From positions 103,745 to 167,744 of the forward strand of contig NZ_JAHTLF010000024.1 of assembly GCF_024614185.1 (NCBI RefSeq): a DNA stretch of 64,000 bases, written 5' to 3'. Source of the stretch: Nocardioides carbamazepini. GTDB lineage: Bacteria; Actinomycetota; Actinomycetes; Propionibacteriales; Nocardioidaceae. Each line of letters opens with the position of its first letter. Position 1 is the stretch's first letter. Below are positions 17,098 through 26,313 of the stretch, one piece after another. A program made the position numbers and the translations under genes. The notes below the pieces were generated by a model. It ran no database searches. It saw only the letters and a list, made by a program, of their open reading frames with translations, and was not told where the DNA came from.

Positions 17098-18083
17098 GGC
17101 CCCCGTTCGCCACCGCAGAAGGGCTGCGGAGCACGCTGTGCCGTCTCCACGAGGCGGGCCCGGCCGCGTGGCGGTCCGACCGCGAAGCAGAGCAGTTGAT
17201 GACCTACACGATCAGCAAGTACCGCCCCCTCGCCCACGCCCATCGCTGTGAACCCGAAGACTCCGCTGTCGCCGCGTTCGAGGCGATGAGGACGCGCGCG
17301 GTGCGGACCGCGGCCGACCCGTGGGCGGTCGTGACTCGGGCGGTCCAGGTCAGTCTGATCGCCGAGGAGCGCGCCAACGGTCTGCTCTGCTCACCGGCAC
17401 GAGCTCGCCGCTCCTGGGTCAACGGTCACCACGAGGCCCGCCGGTTCAGTGACACCGAGGCTAATCTGTTGGAGTTCCACCCGGCGTTTCGTGTGCCTGC
17501 CGAGGAACCGTGGGATGCGACTGCGCAGGTCCGCGAGCGTGGTGCAGGCGCGAGCCCGACCGGGACCGCGGCCGGTGTCTGTGAGGAGCCGACAACCGCG
17601 TTCGGGGCGTGCGAGCAGGCCGTCGGGATCTTCGTTGCCCTGGGCTGGCCCTCGGACACCGCCACGGCGGCGGTCGAGTACGTCGCGGCGCGGCTCATCG
17701 AATCCGGGTCACGGACCGCGGCCCACGCGATGCTGCGCCGTGACCACTCGGCTCGTGCGCTGTTCGACCTCACCCGTGCCTCCTGGGCCACGCTGCTGCG
17801 GCTCCTGATCGGCAACCCGAATCCCGACGAGGCCTATACCTCTGCCGGTCACGGCATCCTGCTGCGACTGCTGATCGGCCACCCGGTCGCCGATCTCCTT
17901 GCCGATGACGACATCGTCATCGACATCAGCCGCTCGGCCCCGAAGACGACGCCATCGACGACAGGAACGCGTGCCAGAGAGAGCGCGGCCACGAGGACGA
18001 TGCCCGACGAGTCGGACGACAGCACGAGCACCGCGCCGGGTCGCGCACCAGGCACCCAGACCGGTCGGTGGAGTCATGGCTGA
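17094..18083 (+). CDS. Conserved ICE protein, possibly sigma-factor-like
   Basis: 329 aa, GTG start coupled to the gene before. The first 110 residues are helical and basic (SKYRPLAHAHRCEPEDSAVA, then a DPWAVVTRAV helix and ARARRSW), a pattern like sigma-70 region 2, but this is only a resemblance. The middle (about 190-280) holds two similar LLRLLIG segments, LLRLLIGNP and LLRLLIGHP, perhaps a short duplication. The C-terminal 50 residues are low-complexity Thr/Ser/Arg. The last eight bases overlap the ParB-like gene. Confidence 0.55.
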   Translation: MRPPFATAEGLRSTLCRLHEAGPAAWRSDREAEQLMTYTISKYRPLAHAHRCEPEDSAVAAFEAMRTRAVRTAADPWAVVTRAVQVSLIAEERANGLLCSPARARRSWVNGHHEARRFSDTEANLLEFHPAFRVPAEEPWDATAQVRERGAGASPTGTAAGVCEEPTTAFGACEQAVGIFVALGWPSDTATAAVEYVAARLIESGSRTAAHAMLRRDHSARALFDLTRASWATLLRLLIGNPNPDEAYTSAGHGILLRLLIGHPVADLLADDDIVIDISRSAPKTTPSTTGTRARESAATRTMPDESDDSTSTAPGRAPGTQTGRWSHG

Positions 18084-19113
18084 CAAGGACGGGCGCATCG
18101 AGCTCGAGCGCAGCATCGACTCCATCGTCGTCGGGGTGCGGCACCGCAAGGACCTCGGCGACATCGACGCGCTGATGCGCTCGATCCAGGAGATCGGGCT
18201 GGTCCAGCCGATCACCATCACCCCCGACGGGGTGCTCGTGTGCGGGGCACGGCGGTTGGAGGCCCTGCGCCGACTCGGTGAGCGCACCTTGAAGGTATGG
18301 GTGCGTTCGGGGGTCTCCGACGAACTGTCGCGACTGCTCGCGCAGCAGGACGAGAACGCGCTGCACAAGCCCCTGTCCCCGCTCGAGGCCGAGACCCTCT
18401 TCCGGGAGGCCAAGAGGCTCCTTGCCGAGGAAGCGCAGCGTCGTCAGGAGGCGACGCGCTTCGGCAGCTCCGGCGACATCTCCGGCGACATGTCCGGTGG
18501 CCTGCCACGTGACCACTCGGGTGACATGGGGGAAGTGAACGGTGCCGGGGGCCGCGCGGGACCGCAGAGGCACGGCGATTCGCGGGCGCAGGCTGCCAAG
18601 CTGGTTACCGGTGCCGAGTCCTACAAGCGACTCGAGCAGATCGGCTGGTTGAAGCGTCTCGCCGACGACACCCACCAGCGACCGCACCTGCGAGGCATGG
18701 CCAGCGCAGCCCTGGAGGCCATCGAGAACGGCGGGGCGGTGGAGCCGGCGTACAAACAGGTCAAAGCCGCTGTCGAGCTCGACACCACCCATCCCGGCCA
18801 GCCGCAAACCGTCACTCCCGACGAGCTCGAACGCCTCGCAGCAGAGGCTTTGGAGCGGGTGCGCCAGAACGACTCCCGCAAGGGAGTCCGGGCGCTCAAG
18901 CGCACCCGCAGTGTCGCCACTCATCGCAGCGTGAGGTCGTTCATCCTCACGTGGACCGAGCTCGACGGGTGGGCCGAGCTGTACGACATAGCCGAGCTTG
19001 CCCGCGAGCTCACCGACGAGGAGTGGCAGCGCTTCGAGCGCGTGGTCGCCGACAGCGCGGCGTTCGCGCAGCGGCTCCACGAGGCCCGCATCCACCTCAC
19101 CGCCTCGGCCTGA
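18076..19113 (+). CDS. ParB-like nuclease/partition domain protein
   Basis: 345 aa. The N-terminal ParB/Srx domain (about 8-110) has SIDSIVVGVRHRKDLGDI, then QPITITPDGVLVCGARRLEA (the GxRR box). Residues 130-160 contain a repetitive SSGDISGDMSGG linker. The central part has a helix-turn-helix-like region and the C-terminus is helical. In ICEs such proteins act in partition, replication control or regulation. ATG 18076 overlaps the previous stop by eight bases. Confidence 0.82.
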   Translation: MADKDGRIELERSIDSIVVGVRHRKDLGDIDALMRSIQEIGLVQPITITPDGVLVCGARRLEALRRLGERTLKVWVRSGVSDELSRLLAQQDENALHKPLSPLEAETLFREAKRLLAEEAQRRQEATRFGSSGDISGDMSGGLPRDHSGDMGEVNGAGGRAGPQRHGDSRAQAAKLVTGAESYKRLEQIGWLKRLADDTHQRPHLRGMASAALEAIENGGAVEPAYKQVKAAVELDTTHPGQPQTVTPDELERLAAEALERVRQNDSRKGVRALKRTRSVATHRSVRSFILTWTELDGWAELYDIAELARELTDEEWQRFERVVADSAAFAQRLHEARIHLTASA

Positions 19114-19158
19114 CCGGACCCTCGCGAGCACCTGTCCACCATCAGCCAACCGCGCGAT

Positions 19159-19193
19159 CCGTCGGCCCGCCCGTCGGCCCGCCCGTCGGCCGG
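19159..19193. repeat. 12-bp tandem repeat, three copies
   Basis: CCGTCGGCCCGC is repeated directly three times (last copy one base changed) in the 116-base gap between the ParB-like gene and the next gene. Could be an iteron-like binding site or simple slippage. Confidence 0.7.
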
Positions 19194-19229
19194 CCGGCTG
19201 GTGATGCGACGACCTGCGAGGAGGACTTG

Positions 19230-19913
19230 ATGCTCACCAGCATCTCCGGGGTGCGGCGACGCGTGATCGTCGTGCTCCTCATGCTGACGGTGGCGGCGCT
19301 GTTGACGCTCGTGGGGATCGGTTCGTACCTTGCGTTCTCCGGTCAGCCGTCGCCTGCCGAGCCACGCAGTGACCGATCGATCACCTCGCCCGTCGAGGTC
19401 CGGCCCGGGGTGGTCGTTGATGACCAGGAGGCCGCGTCGCTGGGGTCGATCAGTGAACCCGAGGCCTTCGCCGAGGCTGTGGCTCACGCTCTCTTCGACT
19501 GGGACACCGCGGCCGCGCGCCCGCTGGCTGCATACGCGGGTCGGCTTTTTGCGGTGGCAGACCCGACCGGCGCGGAGTCGGCGGCGCTGGTCGGCGACCT
19601 TGCCGCCTACCTGCCCACGGCCGCGTCCTGGGCTCAGCTCAAGCCCTACTACACCCGCCAGTGGCTTGAGATCGATGCGATCGAGGTCCCCGATCTCTGG
19701 TCGCAAGCCGAAGCCGAAGCCGGTCCCGGTGGGTTCGCGCCGGGCACGACCGCCTACACGGTCACAGGAACCCGGCACCGTGCCGGTGTGTGGGAGGGCG
19801 AGGACGTCACCTCCCGTCACCGCGTCGCCTTCACCGCCTTCATGGTGTGCGCACCGACGTACCCCTCCTGCCGGCTGCTGCGGCTCTCGCGTCTCAACGA
19901 GCCCCTGGACTGA
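19230..19913 (+). CDS. Single-pass membrane protein of conjugation module (VirB8/TcpC-position)
   Basis: 227 aa. ATG 19230 has GCGAGGAGG nine bases upstream. One N-terminal helix (about 12-36, VIVVLLMLTVAALLTLVGIG) and an external domain of about 185 aa with two Cys (CAPTYPSC) near the end. Size, topology and location before the wall hydrolase are those of VirB8/TcpC-type scaffold proteins; the sequence itself does not prove this. The next gene follows after 36 bases. Confidence 0.6.
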   Translation: MLTSISGVRRRVIVVLLMLTVAALLTLVGIGSYLAFSGQPSPAEPRSDRSITSPVEVRPGVVVDDQEAASLGSISEPEAFAEAVAHALFDWDTAAARPLAAYAGRLFAVADPTGAESAALVGDLAAYLPTAASWAQLKPYYTRQWLEIDAIEVPDLWSQAEAEAGPGGFAPGTTAYTVTGTRHRAGVWEGEDVTSRHRVAFTAFMVCAPTYPSCRLLRLSRLNEPLD

Positions 19914-19949
19914 CCAGGACTGACCAGGATTTGATCGGGACTGATCAGG

Positions 19950-22091
19950 TTGTTCAAGCTCGGGATCTGGCTCGGCATCGCTGGCCTCCTCTTTGGGCCG
20001 GCTGTGGTCCTGCTGGGTGTCGGGACGCTGCTGAATCCCGCCGCACAGGGCTCGTGCCTTCCCCCACCAGCGGGCCAGAACCATGGACTGCTCGACGTTC
20101 CCTTGAGCCTCACCGCCAGGCTCCGCGACGGCACCCGAATCACGCTCGGCCGGACCCAGCTCGAGCGCGCCGCAACCATCGTCACCGTCGGCGCACGAAC
20201 TGGCGGCGTGGGCGACAACGGGATCCGTATCGCGCTGATGGCAGCGCTCACCGAGTCCAACCTGAAGATGCTGGCCAACGCGACCGCCTACCCGGAGTCG
20301 ACGAGCTACCCGAACGACGGCGACGGATCCGACCACGACTCACTCGGCCTGTTCCAGATGCGGCCCAGCAGCGGCTGGGGCAGCGTCCACCAGTTGATGG
20401 GCGCCACCTACCAGGCCCGCGCCTTCTTCGGCGGCCCGACCGGGCCGAACCGCGGCTCGCCTCGTGGGCTCCTCGACATCCCCGGCTGGCGCGGTCTGAA
20501 CCCCGCAGCGGCAGCGCAGGCCGTGGAGAGATCGGCCCACCCGCAGCGCTACGCCAACACCGAGCCGGTCGCCGACGCCATCATCGCGGCCTTAGCAGCC
20601 AACACCCGTCATCCGTCGGTGAGCCAGCCCGTAGACCACTCGGCAGGCCAGTCTGTGGGCCACTCCGTGGGCCAGTCTGTGGGCCGGTCGGGTACCGGGC
20701 GACGGCTGGGACAGATGCCGCTCATCCAAGCCCGTCCCGGCGGGCCGGTGAACGGACGCATCAAGACGGCCAACGCCAACCTCAAGTACCCGAAGACCAC
20801 CCCGGCCGCGCTGCGCCTCATCGCGGCGCAGGCGGCCCCGGACTTCATCACGCTCAACGAGATCCACCGGTTCAGTGCCCGCGCTCTCGAGCGGGCACTG
20901 CCCGGGTACGGCGCCTACAAGGACCCGGTCGCGATCGCGGGCGGGAACCCGGCACAGTCGATCAACAACGCCATCATGTGGCGCCAAGACGCCTGGCGGA
21001 TGGTCGACGGCGGCCGGGTGAAGATCGTCGAGGACGACCTGGCGATCTTCCACGGCAAACAGGTCCGCTGGGATCGTTACGCGATCTGGGGAGTCTTCGA
21101 GAGGCTCAGCGATCGCGCCGTCATACCGGTCATCGCCACCCACCACATGACCAACGTGAAGACCATGCCGGCCCAGTGGGGCAACCCACCACTCGCCCGC
21201 AGGCAGCAGTACGGCCTCGGCATGGACATCCTGCTCCAGCTCGCCACCCTGCTCGGCGCCTACGGGCCGGTACTCGTCGGTGGCGACATGAACAGCAACC
21301 CCGGCGACGGGGCCTTCGCCGCCGCCCCGCGCATGGAGGCGGCCGGCTTCAGCTACACCAAGGACCGGGGCGTGATGTACCAGTTCTTCCCCCGCCAGGT
21401 CGCCGTCGCCGCTCACCGTCAGGTCACGGTGCCCTCCGACCATCCCGCGAACATCACCTCCCTCGAGATGAACGGCATCGGCCCAGGAGCAGCCTCAGCC
21501 ACACCCCACGGCGAGGCTGGCTCCTTGCCCGCCGGATCCGACAGCAAGCTGCCGGAAAGCTGTGCTCCGTGTCCGAGGCTCGCGGGGCTCGTCCCGCTCC
21601 CCGGCTCCGATCAGACCGCACCGTCCATGGCCGGGCCCTACGACCTCGGGCCAGTGACCCCGAGCCTGCGCAGGCTCGTCGAGATCTTGGCCCCGATGTT
21701 CGGGATCAAGGTCGTGGGCGGCTACCGCCCATCAGCACGCGACCCAGGTGGCCATCCCTCCGGGAACGCAGCCGACTTCGTGGTCCCCGCCACCTCGACC
21801 GGTTGGGCGACCGGCGAGGGTCGACAGGTGGGGGATGCGCTCGCCGCCTATGCACAGGCGCACGCCTCCGAGCTGAATGTCGACTACATCATCTGGTGGC
21901 AGCACATCTGGTCCGTCGAGCGGGCGAGTGAGGGGTGGCGGCCGATGGAATCTCGGGGCAGCTCGACTCAAGATCACCGCGACCACGTGCACGTGAATGT
22001 CCAGCCGGGCCCCGGCGGGATGCAGCCGTGGGCAGTTCAGTCCGGAGACGGGCTCTCAGCATCGGGTTGCGGCCCGGCGCTCTGGAAGTGA
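19950..22091 (+). CDS. Secreted fusion: lysozyme-like domain, endonuclease/exonuclease/phosphatase, M15-like peptidase
   Basis: 713 aa, TTG start. A membrane helix (5-28) is followed by a lytic-transglycosylase-like domain: catalytic-type Glu102 in TESNL and SLGLFQMRPSSGWG (131-144). A repetitive SVGxSVGQ linker (about 223-250) leads to an endonuclease/exonuclease/phosphatase domain: TLNEIH (301-306), IATHHM (395-400), VGGDMNSNPGDG (443-454), PSDHP (495-499). The C-terminus (about 565-690) resembles M15 D-Ala-D-Ala peptidases: GYRPSA, HPSGNAADF and DHRDHVHVNV. The first and last domains fit opening of peptidoglycan for the T4SS. A nuclease/phosphatase in the same exported chain is unusual. 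Confidence 0.8.
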   Translation: MFKLGIWLGIAGLLFGPAVVLLGVGTLLNPAAQGSCLPPPAGQNHGLLDVPLSLTARLRDGTRITLGRTQLERAATIVTVGARTGGVGDNGIRIALMAALTESNLKMLANATAYPESTSYPNDGDGSDHDSLGLFQMRPSSGWGSVHQLMGATYQARAFFGGPTGPNRGSPRGLLDIPGWRGLNPAAAAQAVERSAHPQRYANTEPVADAIIAALAANTRHPSVSQPVDHSAGQSVGHSVGQSVGRSGTGRRLGQMPLIQARPGGPVNGRIKTANANLKYPKTTPAALRLIAAQAAPDFITLNEIHRFSARALERALPGYGAYKDPVAIAGGNPAQSINNAIMWRQDAWRMVDGGRVKIVEDDLAIFHGKQVRWDRYAIWGVFERLSDRAVIPVIATHHMTNVKTMPAQWGNPPLARRQQYGLGMDILLQLATLLGAYGPVLVGGDMNSNPGDGAFAAAPRMEAAGFSYTKDRGVMYQFFPRQVAVAAHRQVTVPSDHPANITSLEMNGIGPGAASATPHGEAGSLPAGSDSKLPESCAPCPRLAGLVPLPGSDQTAPSMAGPYDLGPVTPSLRRLVEILAPMFGIKVVGGYRPSARDPGGHPSGNAADFVVPATSTGWATGEGRQVGDALAAYAQAHASELNVDYIIWWQHIWSVERASEGWRPMESRGSSTQDHRDHVHVNVQPGPGGMQPWAVQSGDGLSASGCGPALWK
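20641..20695 (+). repeat. In-frame 12-bp repeat coding SVGQ/SVGH linker
   Basis: Imperfect direct repeats of a GGCCAGTCTGTG-like unit encode QSVGHSVGQSVGRS between the lytic and nuclease domains of the 713-aa protein. Likely length-variable linker. Confidence 0.6.
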
Positions 22092-22152
22092 CACGGGAGC
22101 TGACCGGGCCTCGTCGCCGTGGCGGTTGGTCGTCGCCGTCCACCTGACTCTC

Positions 22153-22458
22153 ATGTCACCGTTCTTGCCCCTCGCAGTAGTCCAGGTCTCTACGACGCCA
22201 GCACCGGACTTCAGTGCTGTTGCGCAGGCACCGGCCTTCGGCCACGTCGTCGGGGCGCTCGTGACCTACGGGCTCGTGACGGCAGTCCTGATGGTCGTGT
22301 TCTGTGCCACCACCTGGGTGATCGCGTCGGCCGGCGGGAGCTGGCATCTGGCGTCCAAGGCCCGGGCCGGCCTGCTCGTCGCCCTGCTCGGGTCAATCCT
22401 CACTGGCGCCGCGCTCGGGTGGGGCAACTGGCTCCTCGACCTCGGCGCCTCCCTGTAG
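22153..22458 (+). CDS. Small two-helix membrane protein (pilin-like)
   Basis: About 101 aa from ATG 22153; longer in-frame starts reach into the previous gene and are unlikely. Two hydrophobic helices: about 35-58 (VVGALVTYGLVTAVLMVVF) and 73-95. VirB2/TrbC pilins and the DUF6112-type proteins of actinobacterial ICEs have this form. A similar small gene follows. Confidence 0.6.
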   Translation: MSPFLPLAVVQVSTTPAPDFSAVAQAPAFGHVVGALVTYGLVTAVLMVVFCATTWVIASAGGSWHLASKARAGLLVALLGSILTGAALGWGNWLLDLGASL

Positions 22459-22546
22459 CGCCCCGAGCACCTATCCGTAGGTCGCCCTGACACACACCCG
22501 GGCCGCTCGACGATCGCCGTCCACGGCCAGAACTGGGAGGGGACCC

Positions 22547-22864
22547 ATGCCTTCGGCCATTGGAGCATTCGTGTTGGCGCGTGTGCTGCCGCTCGACATC
22601 AGTATCGAGCCGAACTCCGATGGCCTGCCCGGGATCGCGCAGCTCAAGACGCTCGTCGGGGCTGCCATGACCGTCGGGCTCATCCTGGCGGTGCTCGGGC
22701 TCATCGTGTCGGCGATCGTGTGGACCACGGGATCGCACTCATCGAACCCGCACCTGGCCGGCCGCGGGAAGGTCGGGGTCCTCGTCGCGCTGGGAGCCGC
22801 CGTCATCTGCGGCGCAGCGGTCACCCTCGTGAACTTCTTCTGGAACATCGGCCAATCCGTCTGA
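22547..22864 (+). CDS. DUF6112-like small membrane protein (VirB2/TrbC-like)
   Basis: 105 aa, ATG 22547 with GGGAGGGG upstream. PNSDGLPGIAQLKTLVGAAM precedes two helices (about 40-60 and 75-98) joined by a short polar loop (SSNPHLAGRGK). I match it from memory to the DUF6112 family that sits before TrbL in actinobacterial T4SS loci; a pilin-like or channel role is inferred. Confidence 0.7.
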   Translation: MPSAIGAFVLARVLPLDISIEPNSDGLPGIAQLKTLVGAAMTVGLILAVLGLIVSAIVWTTGSHSSNPHLAGRGKVGVLVALGAAVICGAAVTLVNFFWNIGQSV

Positions 22865-22976
22865 ACCACCACCCAGCCACTGCGCGAACCGCCGTCTGCG
22901 CTGAGTGCTACGCCCGCCATCCAAGCAGCCGACCAGTGTCCTGATCTGAGCAGATTTGAGGAGGGAGGAGGACATC

Positions 22977-24293
22977 GTGGTCGACGTCTGCGAGGTGCCC
23001 GTCATCTCCGGTGTCTGCGACAAGGCAGGTGACGCTGCCGCCAGCCTGGTCACCGCGCCCTTCGACTGGCTCGCGACCGCCATGGGCGGTGCGGCGCAGT
23101 GGATGTTCGAGTCGGTATGGGACGTCTTCGACGCCACCACCTACGTCGACGTCACCAGCGGCGAGTTCACCAAGGTCTACAGCATCCTGTTCGGCGTCGC
23201 GGTCTTCGTCATGCTCGGGTTCTTCATGCTGCAGGTCATCGGCGCCATGATCCGCCGCGAGCCCGCAGCTCTAGGTCGAGCCGCCTTGGGTCTCGCGAAG
23301 TCGATCCTTGGTTCCTTTGTCGCCCTCACCTTGCTCGCCACCGCGCTCGAGATCACCGACCAGCTGTGCATCGCCATCGTGAACGCGGCCGGCACAGACA
23401 TGGACCAGATGGGCGAACGCATCGCACTCCTCACGGCAGGGCTGACGACCATCAACGTCACCGCACCCGGCGCCGGCGCGGTGATCACCATCTTCATAGC
23501 CAGCATGGCCATCGGCGCCGCCGCACTGGTCTGGATCAGCCTACTGATCCGCAAGGCGCTGCTGCTCATCGCCATCGTCTTCGCACCCATCGCCCTGGCC
23601 GGCGTCAGCTGGGACCACACACGAGGATGGGTGAGCAGGTGGGCCGGCGTCGTCCTAGCACTGATCTTGTCCAAGGTGGCCGTGGTGGTGATCTTCCTGC
23701 TGGCCACCGCCCAGGTCTCCGCGCCGATCGACACCGATCTGAGATCGGCCAGCGAACCCCTCTCCGGTGTCGTGCTCATGTTGATCGCCGGATTCGCGCC
23801 CTACATCGCCTACAAGGCCCTCAGCTTCATGGGATTCGACACCTACCACGCCATGTCAGCCGAGCAGGAGGCCAAGTCATCCCTAAACCGGCCGGTCCCG
23901 ATCCCTCTGTCGCACCGGAACGGAATCGAGCCACCCAAGATCTTGAACGGCTCCGATGGCAGGACCGGCGGCGGCCTCAGCGGCACAGATCAAGGTGCCG
24001 TTCCGCCGGCCTCCGGCGACCAAACACAGGCGGCCCCGCCGTTGGGCACATCCAGTGGAGCAGCAGCCGGCTCCGGCTCGTCAGCGGCAGCAGGGGCGGC
24101 TGGCGGTGCGATCGCGGGCGGTGTCGTCGTCGCCAAGCAGGCTGCGGCAGCCGGTCCACAGGTCGGAGGACTCCTCGCTACCGCCAGCGACAACCAGACC
24201 GAGGTGGCGAACAGCAGCCCGGTCTCTACTCCTCCGCTTCATCAGGGTGATCCGCTGCTGGAAGAACAACGTCGTGAGAGCGGTGGGGCGTGA
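22977..24293 (+). CDS. TrbL/VirB6-family conjugal transfer membrane protein
   Basis: 438 aa. GTG 22977 follows a very strong GGAGGGAGGAGG site, which decides it over the TTG at 22956. Six or more membrane helices between about 60 and 290, including IRRE after the first pair and a long LLIRKALLLIAIVFAPIALA helix typical of TrbL. The C-terminal 150 residues are cytoplasmic, rich in Gly/Ala/Ser. It should form the inner-membrane channel. Stop overlaps the SCO6880 start (GTGA). Confidence 0.85.
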   Translation: MVDVCEVPVISGVCDKAGDAAASLVTAPFDWLATAMGGAAQWMFESVWDVFDATTYVDVTSGEFTKVYSILFGVAVFVMLGFFMLQVIGAMIRREPAALGRAALGLAKSILGSFVALTLLATALEITDQLCIAIVNAAGTDMDQMGERIALLTAGLTTINVTAPGAGAVITIFIASMAIGAAALVWISLLIRKALLLIAIVFAPIALAGVSWDHTRGWVSRWAGVVLALILSKVAVVVIFLLATAQVSAPIDTDLRSASEPLSGVVLMLIAGFAPYIAYKALSFMGFDTYHAMSAEQEAKSSLNRPVPIPLSHRNGIEPPKILNGSDGRTGGGLSGTDQGAVPPASGDQTQAAPPLGTSSGAAAGSGSSAAAGAAGGAIAGGVVVAKQAAAAGPQVGGLLATASDNQTEVANSSPVSTPPLHQGDPLLEEQRRESGGA

Positions 24294-25771
24294 GCACGAG
24301 TCCGCGTTCACCCGTCAACTCGCCGGTCTATTCGCCGGTCGATGTGGGTCTCACGCCGGTGAAATTCTCCCGCCTCGCGCGGCGCGGCGTACTGCTGGGG
24401 ATGTCCGGCAGTCAGCTCGTCACGGTGAGTCTGGGAGCAGTAATGCTCGTGGTCGGGCTCTACCTGGGCACCCTCCTCGCCGCACTACCGATGGTCACCG
24501 CTACCGCAGCGCTCGCCTTCGGCCGCCTCGGCGGGCGGCGGGTCATCGAATGGGCCCCGATCGGTGTGACGTGGCTGTGGCGCTGGAGTGGCGGACAACT
24601 GGTGTTCCGTCGCCGGATCACCAAGCCCCGCCCCGCCGGCACCTTGTCACTGCCCGGCGACGCCGCACGCCTACGACAATGGGTCGACCCCGACACCGGC
24701 GCCGTCATGGTGCACGACCCCCACGCCGCCACGTTCACCGCCATCATCGGCGTCTCCCACCCGGCCTTCGTCCTCCTCGATCCCGCCGAGCAGCAACGGC
24801 GCGTGACCGCCTGGGGCCGAGTCCTCGCCACCGCATGCCGGTCCGGCCGGATCGCCACGCTGCAGGTCATGGAACGCACGCTCCCCGACTCCGGCAGCGG
24901 TCTCGCGCAGTGGTGGCAGCGACACGGGTCCCAGGACCAGACCTGGGTCGCATCGACATACGCCGAGCTCATCGACCGCGCCGGACCAGCCGGTGAACGG
25001 CACGCCAGCACCATCTCGATCTCGCTGGACCTCAAAGCCGCCGCACGAGCGATCCGTGCCGCCGGCGGCGGCAGCCGCGGTGCGGCCGCCGTGCTGCGTC
25101 AAGAGATGACGAGCGTGGTCGCCGCCCTTCGCTCCGCCGACCTCGCACCAACCGAGTGGCTCACCCCTGGGGACCTGGCCCTCATTCTGCGGTCGGCCTA
25201 CGACCCCGCCCTCGCCAGCGCCCTCGAACGACACGGAGACCTCGGTCGCGACCTGGCCACCGCCGGACCCGTCGCAGTGAGGGAGTCATGGGGCACGGTG
25301 CGCAGCGACTCTGCCCACCATTGCGTCTTGTGGATCAGTGAATGGCCCCGCTCGCTCGTGTTCCCCGGCTTTCTGGCGCCCGTGCTTCTCTCCTCCGGCA
25401 TCCGGCGGACCTTCACCCTGCTATACACGCCACTGCGTACGGACCGGGCTGCTCGCGACATCCGGAAGAAGAAGACCGAGTACATCTCCGATGCCGCCCA
25501 ACGCCAACGCATCGGCCAGATCGAGGACGCCCAGCAGACCGCGGAGTACCACGACCTCCTCCAGCAAGAAGCCGACCTCACCGCAGGCCACGGCCTGCTG
25601 CGCTGCACCGGACTGATCGCAGTCAGCGGATCCGACCCGGACGAGCTCGAACGCGCCGGCGCCGCCATCGAGCAGGCCGCGATCCAAGCCTCCTGCGAGA
25701 CACGGCGGCTATGGGGGCAGCAGGCCCAAGCCTTCACAGCAGCCGCTCTCCCGCTCTGCCGGCCGCTCTAA
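24290..25771 (+). CDS. SCO6880-family T4SS protein
   Basis: 493 aa. Short SPV repeats at the N-terminus (SPRSPVNSPVYSPVDV), two adjacent helices (about 45-80), then a long soluble part without a P-loop. It corresponds to the SCO6880 proteins of Streptomyces-type ICEs, which pair PrgI-like membrane helices with the N-terminal region of VirB4; the ATPase domain is a separate gene. That ATPase (33,917) is displaced 8 kb by a cargo insertion here. Confidence 0.82.
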   Translation: MSTSPRSPVNSPVYSPVDVGLTPVKFSRLARRGVLLGMSGSQLVTVSLGAVMLVVGLYLGTLLAALPMVTATAALAFGRLGGRRVIEWAPIGVTWLWRWSGGQLVFRRRITKPRPAGTLSLPGDAARLRQWVDPDTGAVMVHDPHAATFTAIIGVSHPAFVLLDPAEQQRRVTAWGRVLATACRSGRIATLQVMERTLPDSGSGLAQWWQRHGSQDQTWVASTYAELIDRAGPAGERHASTISISLDLKAAARAIRAAGGGSRGAAAVLRQEMTSVVAALRSADLAPTEWLTPGDLALILRSAYDPALASALERHGDLGRDLATAGPVAVRESWGTVRSDSAHHCVLWISEWPRSLVFPGFLAPVLLSSGIRRTFTLLYTPLRTDRAARDIRKKKTEYISDAAQRQRIGQIEDAQQTAEYHDLLQQEADLTAGHGLLRCTGLIAVSGSDPDELERAGAAIEQAAIQASCETRRLWGQQAQAFTAAALPLCRPL

Positions 25772-25962
25772 GCGCAACATCCTCCCAAGCCCAGCGCCCG
25801 CCAACGTGTCAAAGGAGAGTGGAGCGGATCCTGACCTCCTCGCCATCTGGTCAGTCGCTCTTTCGCCAGATCGCGCAGCAGTCCCTCAGGTCTTTTGTGT
25901 CGGACGGTCGTGATGCCCTTGCCTTCTGAGTTGAGGGGACGTTCCCCAGGGCGCCGCTCAGG

Positions 25963-26313
25963 ATGACGACTCAACGAGTCGGCTTCGTGGATCGGAGGAT
26001 GATGGCAGGCTTCTGGAGGTCGGTGGGAAGGCTCAGGCAGCGTTGCTGCCACGGCCCGGGCGGCTCGACCTATCGCATTTCCGCGCTGGTCCATCTCGTT
26101 CGCGCGATTGCATTTGGCATCGGATGCGTGCTCACCGTCGCGACGTGCATTGTGGGTGTCGCGGGGTGGATCTGGGCGACGCCATCTTGGCTTGTCGAGT
26201 CGGTTGCCGGTGCCACCTCGGTGGCCTGGGCTTCTTGCTTCTTCGTCGCGCTCGGTGCCGAACCGTCGGCAGTGTGGGAACGCCGCGACCTCAAGCGGCG
26301 GCGATCGCCGTGA
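25963..26313 (+). CDS. Small membrane protein, unknown
   Basis: About 116 aa (ATG 25999 is an alternative start). Two hydrophobic segments (about 43-70 and 80-98) and a basic tail ending RRDLKRRRSP. Its stop overlaps the next gene as GTGA. No family recognised. Base composition and codon use look less GC-biased than the T4SS genes, as expected for imported cargo. Confidence 0.5.
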   Translation: MTTQRVGFVDRRMMAGFWRSVGRLRQRCCHGPGGSTYRISALVHLVRAIAFGIGCVLTVATCIVGVAGWIWATPSWLVESVAGATSVAWASCFFVALGAEPSAVWERRDLKRRRSP

